Translations under genes and position numbers: made by a program
Source of the DNA: Lingula anatina
Lineage: Eukaryota; Brachiopoda; Lingulata; Lingulida; Lingulidae
Direction: 5' to 3'
Length of the DNA stretch: 64,000 nucleotides
Assembly (NCBI RefSeq): GCF_001039355.2
Contig: NW_019773513.1
Coordinates: 772,245 to 836,244 of the forward strand
Part shown: in pieces, positions 10,688-23,213 of the stretch
Layout of the letters: each line of letters starts with the position of its first letter
Numbering within the stretch: position 1 is the stretch's first letter
Notes under the pieces: model-generated
Told to the model about the DNA's origin: nothing
Seen by the model: only the letters and a program-made list of their open reading frames with translations
Database searches by the model: none

Positions 10688-13600
10688 CTGAAGTTGATAC
10701 CAATAAAGCAGTTGGTTGAACGCCATAGTCACTAAAACTGCAAAATTCAAGTGATTTTTTGTTTGAGTGTGTGTGTGTGTGTGTGTGAGTGTGTGTGTGT
10801 GTGTGGAAACTTTAATCGTTTGAAATGTGTTTGTAAGTTTATTTTCAGGTGAACATTAAAAATTTCTCAAAGGGCTTCGTTAACATTCAAGCTTTCTCTC
10901 CAATAGTACTGAGACAGGCGATGATAGCAACTGGGTAATTTTTGCTATTATTCAATACAAAACTTTTTTAATAAAGGGTGGATCACACATGCACGTTCGA
11001 GCGCTTGAGAGAGAGAGAGAGAAAGAGAGAGCGATGCCACTCACCTGGCGTTATTACAAGTCTAAATCCAGATCCAACAATAGAATCATCACTGTGAAAA
11101 TGAATGTAAATTGGACTGTAATAGGTACCACTGGCTGGCATACTTCCACAAAATATTTGAGACTCTCCAGAATAACTTGATAGCTTTAGATAGTCAAAAA
11201 TGCAGTCTGTGACATCCTCTATGTCTAAAGAATCGATCGAGTACTCCAGAACCTAAAATCAAGGACGTAAAGCTTAGCAGCATGTATAAGAGTCGATAAT
11301 CATTTAGCCGATCAAGTAGGGGCATACTGGGGTACAACAAGAGCCACAGATGTGCAAATCACACTATCAATTCCACCTGTTTACCAACAATCAATCATAT
11401 TTATATCTCATCTCTCTCTCTCTTTCTCTCTCTCTTTTAGTTGCATTATAATGCCTGTTACAATTTTGAAGCAAAAGTCACCATAAAACAAGGAGCGTGA
11501 GAGGCACCTACGCCTACCCGACTGTAGTACCTACGCTGTCTACTGTGACATAGAAGTGAAGATATAAAGCCGACGCATCGCTTTTAAGTAATGACGTTGA
11601 TACGTACATTCCTAAGCAGAATTTTGAATTTGATAAAAAAAACATCATGCGTTTCCGCAAATAACCTTCATCCCAGTACAAGTGCAGAAAAACCACACAT
11701 TAAAAAAAAAGAAAGAAAGAAAAAAACGCAAAACCTGCCGTACTCGAGTCCGCTCAGTACTATTATTCATTTATACACAAGAACCATGTAGTACCTATTT
11801 TTTTTTATATTCTATTTTTAATTATAAAGACCATACCTCTCCGTTCGGGGCGTTCACTTGCCAGTGACAGTCCAAGTCTCTAAAATACGATCCATCCCCA
11901 GGCCAAGGGTCTATGGTCACCGGGGCGGTCAGCACTGTGGGGTTGGAATCTGGTGGGCAGACTTGTCCTTGGGATTCTAGAGTAGAAAATTTTAAAAAAA
12001 CAAACTTTCAAGCATAATGGGACAATTTCCCACAAAACACTCCTGTGCCCCTCTTTGGTGGTATGCCATGCGGCTTATGGGAGATAATTGCAGTACGCCG
12101 TAAACGCACTACTACTAAACAAGTAACTTTAGAAGAATGCATTCTGATGTAAATTTGATGAAATATGGCGAGTCTTTTCGATTTTATGGCCAATTATTAT
12201 TTATGTGAAAATCACTATAAACACTCATTCCTGAGGGGGTGCATATTCCTACTTTGAATAAATGTGTTATAGTGAGAAATGACGACAGCAGTCTGGAGCT
12301 TTCGAACGTTTTTTCACCGACTTACTTTTTCACAGAATCTACAAGTATTTATACACTATTACCCGAAGAATTTTCTATTCTCATATTACAAAACTCTATT
12401 CAATATTTCCTAATTTAGTAATTTAAATGAGACTTGTTTATGATTTAAAATATTTAAAATATTTCCCGAATTACTCATCTTAGATCTTGTCCAACTCGAG
12501 TATGCTTGAGTTTTACACATGTTAAAAACGTGGAAATCGATAGAAAAATTAACCAATCAGATCCAACTATATCTGACTCTGAAATGTTCCACCCTTTCTT
12601 GCTTCGAGAACAGTCTCTACACTCGTTGACACTTCAAGACATTTACTTTGCACTCAATAACTTCCTACACATTTAATTCTGTTTTAATTGTTTTGTAATT
12701 ATCGAAAGAGTATGTCATTTGCTTTACAACATATGGTATAAATTGTGTATGTCTTCAGAGGTATTTCGGCTTTTCTTTATTCAAGTCTGATGTTAAATAT
12801 AGTATTCTAGCTCGGTTTACAGCTTTCATGTGATAATTTGTCAACAAAAGCACAAATGATTGAAAGTGGGACAATTCTTGAGCAATAGTTTATATCTACC
12901 AGTGATCATATTGTTATTGACTGGCGGATGACAATAGAAACCCATAAACAAGCAAAGTGTAGCTTATTTCGACCATGAACACCTTTCGGTGAAGATGAGA
13001 GGAGAGCAATTTTTGAAATAATTCAGATGACACCTTACAGGAATTCACTGAATTCACTAGCAAATGCTGGAAAGATTACTTTGTTATAAAAATCTCCACC
13101 TTTACCTTTGATATATTTGATATGGGAGACTGAATACATTACACAAACACGCCATAAATACTGACATCTAAATTAAATTAAAACACCTATTTTCATTGAA
13201 ACGGCTTCAGGCCAACTACCAGAGCCACAATACCCGTTTTCAAGGTGTGTATCAGTACGCGCTTTGAAGTATCAGACGCGACACCGCTCATGCCTAGTAT
13301 CCGATGTGATAGTGATGATTCTCAGCGAGGTTGTAAAGTAGGCGCATCTCATTTCAAAATTTGTTCCTGGGTATGATACTGTGAAATGCGTACTGACGCA
13401 CACCATGTATACGGGCAGGGTGGCCAGATCTACCGGTGCATATCGGATCAATTGGTGCCGAGTCTGGTTGTTGGGTAGGCCTGGACTTCGTCGTTAATAT
13501 TTAAGCTTTCTCTCCAACAGTAATGAGACAGGCGAGTAATTTGCATTATTATTCAATACAAAACTTTTTTAATAAAGGGTGGATCACACCTGCATGTTTG

Positions 13601-16600
13601 AGCGCTTAGGAGAGAGAGAGAGGTGCCACTCACCTGGCATTATTACGAGTCTAAATCCAGATCCAACAATAGAATCATCACTGTGAAAATGAATGTAAAT
13701 TGGACTGTAATGGTTACCACTGGCTGGCGTACTTCCACAAAATATTTGGGACTCTCCAGAATAACTTGTTAGCTTTAGATAGTCAAAATCGCAGTCTTTG
13801 ACCTCCTCTATGTCTAAAAAATAGATCGAGTACTCCAAAACCTAAAATCAAGGACGTAAAGCTTAGCAGCATGTATAAGAGTCGATAATCATTTAGCCGA
13901 TCAAGTAGGGGCATACTGGGGTACAACAAGAGCCACAGATGTGCAAATCACACTATCAATTCCACCTGTTTACCAACAATCAATCATATTTATATCTCAT
14001 CTCTCTCTCTCTTTCTCTCTCTCTCTTAGTTGCATTACAATGCTTGTTACAATTTTGAAGCAAAAGTCCCCATAAAACAAGGAGCGTGAGAGGCACCTAC
14101 GCCTACCCTAGTACCTACGCTGTCTACTGTGACATAGAAGTAAAGATATAAAGCCGACGCATCGCTTTTAAGTAATGACGTTGATACGTACATTCCTAAG
14201 CAGAATTTTGAATTTGATTCTAAAAAAAACATCACGCGTTTCTGCAAATAACGCTCATCCCAGTACAAGTGCAGAAAAATCACACATTAAAAAGAAAGAA
14301 AGAAAGAAAGAAAGAAAAAAGAAAACGCAAAACCTGCCGTACTCGAGTGCGCTCAGTACTATTATTCATTTATACACAAGAACCATGTAGTACCTATTTT
14401 TTTTATATTCTATTTATAATTATAAAGACCATACCTCTCCGTTGGGGGCGTTCACTTGCCAGTGACAGTCCAAATCGCTGGAATACGATACATCCCAAGG
14501 CCAAGGGTCTATAGTCACCGGGGCGGTCAGCACTGTGGGGTTGGAATCTGGTGGGCAGACTTGTCCTTGGGATTCTAGAGTAGAAAATTGAAAAAAAAAA
14601 AACTTTCAAGCAGTTCAAAAATAATGGGACAATTTCCCACAAAACACTCCTGTGCCCCTCGTTGATGGTATATGCCATGCGGCTTATAGGAGATAATTGC
14701 AGTACGCCGTTAACGCACATGCTACTAAACAAGTAACTATAGAAGAGTGCATTCTGTTGTAAATTTGATTAAATTTGTTGCGTCTTTTCGATTTTATGGC
14801 CAATTATTATTTATGTGAAAATCACTATAAAAACTCATTCTTTAGGGGGTGTATATTCCTACTTTGAATAAATGTGTTATAATGAGAAATGACGACAGCA
14901 GTCTGGAGCTTTCGAACGTTTTTTCACCGACTTACTTTTTCACAGAATCTACAAATATTTATACACTATTTCCCGAAGAATTTTCTATTCTCATATTATA
15001 AAACTCTTTTCAATATTTCCTAATTTAGTAATTTAAATGAGACTTGTTAATAATTTAAAATATTTAAAATATTTCCCGAATTGCTCATCTTGGATCTTGT
15101 CCAACTCGAGTATGCATGAGTTTTACACATGTTAAAAACGTGCAAATCGATAGAAAAATTAACCAATCAGATCCAACTATATCTCACTCTGAAATGTTCC
15201 ACCCTTTCTTGTTTCGAGAACAGTCTCTACACTCGTTGACACTTCAAGACGTTTTACTTTGCACTCAATAACTTCCTACACCTTTAATTCTGTTTTAATT
15301 GTTTTGTAATTATCGAAAGAGTATGTCATTTGCTTTACAACATATGGTATAAATTGTGTATGTCTTCAGAGGAATTTCGGCTTTTCTTTATTCAAGTCTG
15401 ATGTTAAATATAGTATTCTAGCTCGGTTTACAGCTATCGTGATAATTTGTCAACAAAAGCACAAATGATTGAAAGTGGGACAAATTTTGAGTAATAGTTT
15501 ATATCTACCAGTGATCATATTGCTTCTGACTGGCGGATGACAATAGAAACCCATAAACAAGCAAAGTGTAGTTTATTTCGACCATAAACACCTGTCGGTG
15601 AAGATGAGAGGAGAGCAATTTTTGAAATAATTCAAGTGACACCTTACAGGAATTCACTGAATTCACAAATGCTGGAAAGATTACTTTGTTATAAAAATCT
15701 CCACCTTTACCTTTGATATATTTGATATGGGAGACTGAATACATTACACAAACACGCCATAAATACTGACATCTAACTTAAATTAAAACAGCTATTTTCA
15801 TTGAAACGGCTTCAGGCCAACTACCAGAGCCACAATACCCGTTTTCAAGGTGTGTATCAGTACGCGCTTCGAAGTATCAGACGCGACACCGCTCCGATGT
15901 GATAGTGATGATTCTCAGCGAGGTTGTAAAGTAGGCGCATCTCATCTCAAAATTTGTTCCGGGGTATGATACTGTAAAATGCGTACTGACGCACACCATG
16001 AAAACGGGTAGTGTGGTCCGATCTATCGGTGAATTCTGGATCAATTGGTGCCGAGTCTGGTAGTTGGGTAGGCCTGGGTTTCGTCGTTAACATTCAAGCT
16101 TTCTCTCCAACAGTAATGAGACAGGCGATGATATTAACTGGGTAATTTGCACTATTATTCAATACAAAACTTTTTTTAATAAAGAGTGGATCACACCTGC
16201 ACGTTCGAGCGCTTGAGAGAGAGAGAGAGAGAGAGAGAGGTGCCACTCACCTGGCGTTATTACAAGTCTAAATCCAGATCCAACCATAGAATCATCACTG
16301 TGAAAATGGATGTAAACTGGGCTGTAATAGGTACCACTGACTGGCGTACTTCCACAAAATATTTGGGACTCTCCAGAATGACTTGTTAGCTTTAGATAGT
16401 CATAATAGCAGTCTATGTCATCCTCTATGTCTAAAGAATCGATCGAGTACTCCAGAACCTAAAATCAAGGACGTTAAGGTTAGCAGCATGTATAAGAGTC
16501 GATAATCATTTAGTCGATCAAGTAGGGGCATACTGGGGTACAATAAGAGCCCCGGATGTACAAATCACACTATCAATTCCACCTGTTTACCAACAATCAA

Positions 16601-18805
16601 TCATATTCATATCTCATCTCTCTCTCTCTCTCTTTCTCTCTCTCTTAGTTGCATTATAATGCTTGTTACAATTTTGAAACAAAAGTCACCACAAAACAAG
16701 GAGCGTGAGAGGCACCTACGCCTACCCTAGTACCTACGCTGTTGTCTACTGTGATATAGAAGTAAAGATATAAAGCCGACGCATCGCTTTTAAGTAACAT
16801 GACGTTGATACGTCCATTCCTAAGCAGAATTTTGAATTTGATAAAAAAAAAATCATGCGTTTCTGCAAATAACGCCCATCCCAGTACAAGTGCAGAAAAA
16901 TCACACATTAAAAAAAAGAAAGAAAGAAAAAAAACCCCAAAACCTGCCGTACTCGAGTGCGCTCAGTAGTATTATTCATTTATACACAAGAACCATGTAG
17001 TACCTATTTTTTTGATATTCTATTTATAATTATAAAGACCATACCTCTCCGTTGGGGGCGTTCACTTGCCAGTGACAGTCCAAGTCGCTAGAATACGATC
17101 CATCCCCAGGCCAAGGGTCTATGGTCACCGGAGCGGTCAGCACAGTGGGGTTCGAAGCTGGTGGGCAGACTTGTCCTTGGGATTCCAGAGTAGAAAATTG
17201 AAAAAAAAATTCAAGCAGTTCAAAAATAATGGGACAATTTCCAACAAAACACTCCTGTGCCCCTCGTTGGTGGTATGCCATGCGGCTTATAGGAGATAAT
17301 TGCAGTACGCCGTAAACGCACATGCTACTAATTAACAAGTGACTTTTGAAGAGTGCATTCTGATGTAAATTTGATTAAATTTGGTGCGTCTTTGCGATTT
17401 TATGGCCAATTATTATTTATGTGAAAATCACTATAAAAACTCATTCTTGAGGGGGTGCATATTCCTACTTTGAGTAAATGTTTTATAGTGAGAAATTCAG
17501 CAGTCTGGAGCTTTCGAACGTTTATTCACCGACTTACTTTTTCACAGAATCTACAAGTATTTATACACTATTACCCGAAGAATTTTCTATTCTCATATTA
17601 CAAAACTCTATTCAATATTTCCTAATTCAGTAATTTAAATGAGACTTTTTTATGATTTAAAATATTTAAAATATTTCCCGAATTACTCATCTTGGATCTT
17701 GTCCAACTCGAGTATGCATGAGTTTTACACATGTTAAAAAAGTGCAATCTATAGAAAAATTAACCAATCAGATCCAACTATATCTGACTCTGAAATGTTC
17801 CACCCTTTCTTGCTTCGAGAACAGTCTCTACACTCGTTGACAATTCACTTTGCACTCAATAAATTCCCACACATTTAATTCTGTTTTAATTGTTTTGTAA
17901 TTATCGAAAGAGTATGCCATTTGCTTTACAACATATGGTATAAATTGTGTATGTCTTCAGAGGAATTTCGGCTTTTCTTTATTCAAGTCTGATGTTAAAT
18001 ATAGTATTCTAGCTCGGTTTACAGCTATCGTGATAATTTGTCAACAAAAGCACAAATGATTGAAAGTGGGACAAATTTTGAGCAATAGTTTATATCTACC
18101 AGTGATCATATTGTTATTGACTGGCGGATGACAATAGAAAACCCATCAACAAGCAAAGTGTACTTTATTTCGACCATAAACACCAGTCGGTGAAGATGAG
18201 AGGAGAGCACTTTTTGAAATAATTTAGATGACACCTTACAGGAATTCACTGAATTCACTAGCAAACGCTGGAAAGATTACTTTGTTATAAAAATCTCCAT
18301 CTTTACCTTTGATATATTTGATATGGGAGACTGAATACATTACACAAACAGGCCATAAATACTGACATCTAACTTTAATTAAAACACCTATATTCATTGA
18401 AACGGCTTCAGGCCAACTACCAGAGCCACAATACCCGTTTTCAAGGTGTGTATCAGTACGCGCTCCGAATTATCAGACGCGACACCGCTCACGCCTAGTA
18501 CCCGATGTGATAGTGATGATTCTCAGCGAGGTTGTAAAGTAGGCGCATCTCATCTCAAAATTTGTTCCGGGGTATGATACTGTGAAATGCGTACTGACGC
18601 ACACCATGAAAACGGGTAGTGTGGCCCGATCTACCGGTGAATTCCGGATCAATTGGTGCCGAGTCTGGTAGTTGGGTAGGCCTGGGTTTCGTCGTTAACA
18701 TTCAAGCTTTTTCTCCAACAGTAATGAGACAGGCGAGTAATTTGCACTATTATTCAATACAAAACTTTTTTAATAATAGATGGATCACACCTGCACGTTC
18801 GAGCG

Positions 18806-18840
<35 letters not shown>

Positions 18841-20716
18841 AGTGCCACTCACCTGGCGTTATTACAAGTCTAAATCCAGATCCAACCATAAAATCATCAC
18901 TGTGAAAATGAATGTAAATTGGATTGTAATAGGTACCACTGGCTGGCGTACTTCCACAAAATATTTGGGACTCTCCAGAATGACTTGTTAGCTTTAGATA
19001 GTCATAATAGCAGTCTATGTCATCCTCTATGTCTAAAGAATCGATCGAGTACTCCAGAACCTAAAATCAAGGACGTAAAGCTTAGCAGCATGTATACATG
19101 TAAGAGTCGATAATCATTTAGTCGATCAAGTAGGGGCATACTGGGGTACAATAAGAGCCGCAGATGTACAAATCACACTATCAATTCCACCTGTTTACCA
19201 ACAATCAATCATACTTATATCTCACCTCTCTCTCTCTCTCTCCCTCTTTCTCTCTCTCTCTCTCTCTCTCTTAGTTGCATTATAATGCTTGTTACAATTT
19301 TGAAGCAAAAGTCACCATAAAACAAGGAGCGTGAGAGGCACCTACATGTATGCCTACCCTAGTACCTACGCTGTTGTCTACTGTGATATAGAAGTAAAGA
19401 TATAAAGCCGACGCATCGCTTTTAAGTAACATGACGTTGATACGTCCATTCCTAAGCAGAATTTTGAATTTGATAAAAAAAATCATGCGTTTCTGCAAAT
19501 AACGCCCATCCCAGTACAAGTGCAGAAAAATCACACATTAAAAAAAAGAAAGAAAGCAAAAAAAAAAAAACGCAAAACCTGCCGTACTCGAGTGCGCTCA
19601 GTAGTATTATTCATTTATACACAAGAACCATGTAGTACCTATTTTTTTGATATTCTATTTATAATTATAAAGACCATACCTCTCCGTTGGGGGCGTTCAC
19701 TTGCCAGTGACAGTCCAAGTCGCTAGAATACGATCCATCCCCAGGCCAAGGGTCTATGGTCACCGGAGCGGTCAGCACTGTGGGGTTCGAAGCTGGTGGG
19801 CAGACTTGTCCTTGGGATTCTAGAGTAGAAAATTGTAAAAAAAAAATTCAAGCAGTTCAAAAATAATGGGACAATTTCCCACAAAACACTCCTGTGCCCC
19901 TCGTTGGTGGTATGCCATGCGGCTTATAGGAGATAATTGCAGTACGCCGTAAACGCACATGCTACTAATTAACAAGTGACTTTTGAAGAGTGCATTCTGA
20001 TGTAAATTTGATGAAATATGGTGCGTCTTTTCGATTTTATGGCCAATAATTATTTATGTGAAAATCACTATAAAAACTCATTCTTGAGGGGGTGCATAAT
20101 AATACTTTGAATAAATGGTATTTTGGTTTTTATCTAATGTAAGTCATGTTAAATATGGTATTTTTATTTTATAATATATATAAATTATTTTTATTCTAAA
20201 TCGGTCTTTAGCTATCATGTTATTATTTGTAAACAAAAGCACAAATGATTGAAAGTGGGACAATTTTTGAGCAATAGTTTATATCTACCAGTGATCATAT
20301 TGTTATTGACTGGCGGATGACAATAGAAACCCATAAACAAGCAAAGTGCAGCATTATTTCGACCATAAAGACCTGTCAGTAAAGATGAGAGGAGAGCAAT
20401 TTTTGAAATAATTCAGATGACATCTTACAGGAATTCACTAGCAAATGCTGGAAGAAATTACTTTGTTATCAAAATCTCCTCCTTTACCTTTGATATATTT
20501 GATATGGGAGACTGGCTACATTACATAAACACGCAATAAATACTGACATCTAACTTCAATTAAAACACATATTTTCATTAAAATATCCCTACCTGTTATA
20601 AGAAAGAAAACCATCAGAAACTGCACTGCAAATAAGGCCTTACTGCAAATTAAACGTCTCTCTGCCACACCCATGTTTTCCTGTTGTTCCAGTGGGTTTG
20701 AAACAACGTTGCCCAT
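10092..20716 (-). CDS. Four-CUB, mucin-stalk single-pass membrane protein (ten exons)
   Basis: Inferred exons: 20716-20593, 19819-19680, 19060-18853, 17175-17045, 16458-16251, 14574-14435, 13841-13634, 11976-11837, 11252-11045 and 10687-10092. All phases agree, giving 2,103 nt and 700 residues. The order is: N-terminal tail and hydrophobic signal (about residues 1-41); four CUB domains of about 116 residues, each with four Cys and the CUB signatures CHW, CxxDYLKL, FCGS, HFHSDD and GSGFRL; a Ser/Thr/Pro/Gln-rich stalk of about 140 residues; a membrane helix (AIAVIIIITLGAVLFIKW); and a tail of about 20 residues. CUB domains bind proteins or glycans extracellularly, and the retained Asp residues suggest calcium-binding CUBs. 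No named orthologue is recognised; a receptor or adhesion role is inference. The two outer exons and the shifted acceptor at 17175 are the least certain. Confidence 0.72.
10767..10805. repeat. (GT)n microsatellite
   Basis: GT dinucleotide run with one interruption, in the last intron of the CUB gene (CA on the coding strand). Confidence 0.9.
11045..11976 (-). CDS. CUB domain 4 (exons 11976-11837 and 11252-11045)
   Basis: A symmetric phase 1-1 module of 140 plus 208 nt. The first exon carries Cys1 and Cys2 (GQVCPP, DCHWQV). The second carries Cys3 and Cys4 (DCIFDYL, IFCGS) and the SDD/GSGF end. The intron contains a CT tract and A-rich runs shared with the other modules. Confidence 0.8.
13634..14574 (-). 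CDS. CUB domain 3 (exons 14574-14435 and 13841-13634)
   Basis: Same exon lengths, phases and splice sites as domain 4. It differs mainly in a short patch around Cys3 (EEVKDCDFDY) and has Met for Thr before the donor. Confidence 0.8.
16251..17175 (-). CDS. CUB domain 2 (exons 17175-17045 and 16458-16251); first acceptor altered
   Basis: The module is intact in sequence. The acceptor that reads CTCTAG in the other three copies is CTCTGG here (17190-17185). The next AG, at 17177-17176 in CCCAAG, is 9 nt downstream and keeps phase 1, so the domain may simply lose three residues before GQVC. Otherwise the exon could be skipped, which would break the frame. Confidence 0.62.
18853..19819 (-). CDS. 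CUB domain 1 (exons 19819-19680 and 19060-18853)
   Basis: The N-terminal CUB module. It matches domain 2 around Cys3 (EDDIDCYYDY), which groups domains 1 and 2 against 3 and 4. The first exon accepts phase 1 from the signal exon. Confidence 0.8.
20593..20716 (-). CDS. CUB gene, first exon: N-terminus and signal sequence
   Basis: ATG at 20716. It encodes about 25 polar residues, then a hydrophobic stretch (ALFAVQFLMVFFLIT), and ends ACA G before donor GTAGGG in phase 1, as the CUB modules need. A second Met at residue 15 would give a more ordinary signal peptide and may be the real start. Confidence 0.6.
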
Positions 20717-21782
20717 TCAACACTATATATAATTTTCCGTGTTTGAATTATCTTTATAATTCTGGTAACTACAACAGTTGCCTCATGTCATATTCATATT
20801 TCATTGTTATTTGTCCATGTTGTTAGTAGTGACGGCAAAACAGTGATTATTATGGATGTTGGCATACCTATAATTTACCTTTAAAAAAACATTATCGAGT
20901 GATTTTGAAATTTATTTTCTTAGTAGGATACCTGTCCCAACGATCAATATGTGTGTATCATTAATTTTAATTATTTTGTCTCTTTATGCATTTCGAGTTA
21001 TTCTGCGAGTTATTCTGCAACGTAAAATATACAAGTACATTGCCATATGGTCAGTATGCAGCTTCATAAATCACAGACATCAGTTTCTCCAATTATATAT
21101 TCAGAAAGTATGTGTCATTGATTTTCACTCTTATTTTAAGCATAAGCTCCCAAGCTGGGAGGGTAGGATTCACAAGATAACTAAATTCGGCATGCAAGCT
21201 TAATTAGCTTGCTTCTTTCAAATAGGTCAGCTTAATTATGTATATATAATATGTAATTAAATGTTGCATTATGAAGGTCAAACAGACAATTGTTTGAATA
21301 TAAATAATATATTTATTTCTTTAAAAAGTGATACATTAAACCTTTTGTATTATGTGCAATACAAACTGGAAGGCGAACAGACAAATGTACTTCGTCGACC
21401 TTTTTGACATTTGATAACAACCACACAAGACAAAACCCACAGCAGCATTTGATTTTTACAATGGGCAAGATTATCAGCATGTATACGAAGATTGCAAAGT
21501 TTAATCATTTCACTCATCTTTTTTCGAAATATTTGTATAAATGAACAGGAGACAACTTTTTTCAAATTAAAATAATTATCATCACACCACTGAAAAAGCC
21601 CATACAACCTGATGAAGTGCACAATGAACTCGCAACCCCCCCCGAGTCTTGTTTCAATTATTTGTACTGACAATATATGATTGTTACGTTATCATTCCAG
21701 GAAGAACCTACAATATATCTCGAACACCTGGTGACCTTGTTAGGCCATATTGACAATATTCTGCCTAATACGCGTCACACTC

Positions 21783-22073
21783 AGGGTGCATTCAGAACAA
21801 TTTGATCCGTGGACAAACTGATCCGCGAATCAAAAATGGCCAACCCACTTGAAAGCAATACTGCATAGTCCCTTAATGGGCTCCCTGCTTCTTACACATG
21901 CCATCCCTACAAGTGCACAATGATTTAATTTCTGCTCCACTTTGATCAGGCATAGGGAACAAGGCAAACATCAGCATGAGAACGAATTGCGCCCCAAAGT
22001 GGCGCCGAGTTTTAAGTGGGTCGGCCATATTTAATATGCAGATCAATTAGCCTGCGGGTTCTGAATGTGCCCT
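21783..22073. mobile_element. MITE-like element, AGGGTGCATTCAGAAC ends
   Basis: The ends AGGGTGCATTCAGAAC and GTTCTGAATGTGCCCT are inverted with two mismatches. Subterminal ATGGCCAACCCACTTG and AAGTGGGTCGGCCAT are also inverted. About 290 bp and non-coding. The termini resemble those of the element at 2960-3209, so the two may belong to one superfamily. Confidence 0.65.
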
Positions 22074-22936
22074 GTTAGTAATTGAAACAAGACTCACAAA
22101 GACTTGGTGAAGTAGTCATAATATTATCTTCACGTTAAAACAGCAACATGATTAATCATTGTGCAGTCAATTTCAGGAGAATACAGAATGCTATGGTCCA
22201 TGCAAGCATACTGTAATGGCACCTCACCCAATATAAAATTTTTTTCATGGACTAAATACGATTCCGTCCCCCCAGTAAATGACTGCATAACTTACAATAT
22301 CCTTTAAAACTAATAGAAACAAATTGACAATTTGGGTACTTAGTAAATCCCATACTGATAAAAAAATCAAACTTATATTGTAATAATTTTACCACTTATC
22401 AATTACATGCATCTTCAAAGGTAATGTGCTGCTATTCACACCAAACAAAAACTATATTATTCAGAAGGGAATATAATGGGGATGTTTGAGCTTCAGAAAT
22501 GGCCAGTCAAAATTTTTCCAGAATTCAAAGTCATTCTGAAACAATGGCTGATAAAAAAAATGATAATTAAATGTCCTTTTTTCTCAACTAATGGTACCAC
22601 TATGCTACATTTCAAGAGTAATAACAGACTCGGCTTGCAGCAATAGTTTGGGCCTGTCCATGGGTTTAGGTGAAAGCTGACAGCAAGATTCAAACTGACC
22701 ACTGTTAAAATAACTTATTGACTGTAAAAAAAAAAATCCAATATTCAATTCTTTCTTTTATATGTAGGTACCTGTATTCAGCAATTTACCATCTATTTCC
22801 TTAGAATTTTTTTACTGTGCAAATCTACGTAAACAAAATTGACAAGATGGTGATACAAGTAGTTTTCTCGTCACAGCTTGCCAGACAATTTTCAATAGGT
22901 AAAATTCATCTAATTATGCAGTATTTGATTTCATGT

Positions 22937-22944
<8 letters not shown>

Positions 22945-22979
<35 letters not shown>
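22945..22979. repeat. (TA)n microsatellite
   Basis: Uninterrupted TA run just past the 3' end of the IMMP2L coding region. Confidence 0.9.
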
Positions 22980-22982
<3 letters not shown>

Positions 22983-23027
22983 CAAAATAAAATACATTCA
23001 AATTTTGGCCTAATTCCTCCTCTTCTG

Positions 23028-23213
23028 TCATTCCTTTTCATTTGCTAAAATTGAATGTTTACTGGTACCTAGTGAAGGGTTACTGGTAGGTATATGTTTA
23101 GAGTCTGGAGGAATTTGTACACGCTCCTCTGGGTAACGGTTATCTAGTCTTTGTATTCGCGATGGTGGCCATATTATGTGTGTTGCGCGCCCTTGTATTA
23201 GCCCCATGGAAAT
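23028..23213 (-). CDS. IMMP2L: IMMP2L last coding exon
   Basis: Starts ISMGLIQGRATHIIWPPSR after acceptor TTTTCAG and runs to TGA at 23030-23028. The tail after WPP is longer than in human. Confidence 0.9.
   Translation of the reverse strand: MSMGLIQGRATHIIWPPSRIQRLDNRYPEERVQIPPDSKHIPTSNPSLGTSKHSILANEKE

Larger units (their letters stand above)
10890..20500 (-). repeat. Four tandem copies of a 2.6-kb unit inside the CUB gene
   Basis: The landmark CTCCAACAGTAATGAGACAG (one copy with two changes) starts near 10898, 13511, 16104 and 18713, a period of about 2.59-2.61 kb. Exons and introns are both closely similar, including GA and CT tracts, A-rich runs and a shared block of about 1.4 kb between modules. 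The last unit is shortened and diverges after about 20100. Confidence 0.85.
20717..23027. other. Intergenic region between the CUB gene and the 3' end of IMMP2L
   Basis: AT-rich. It holds an inverted-repeat element (21783-22073) and a TA microsatellite (22945-22979). The promoter of the CUB gene should lie at its left edge, but no core element is convincing. No coding region is supported. Confidence 0.5.

Noticed and set aside
11591-19726. Lys/Arg-rich plus-strand open frames repeated across the CUB gene
   Set aside because: They are repeated only because the 2.6-kb unit is repeated. They run through A-rich intron tracts and antisense to CUB exons.
20722-20740. TATATATA just before the CUB gene ATG as a TATA box
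   Set aside because: It lies only about 10 nt from the first ATG, too near for a TATA box serving that start. It would fit only if the Met at residue 15 were used, which is not established.
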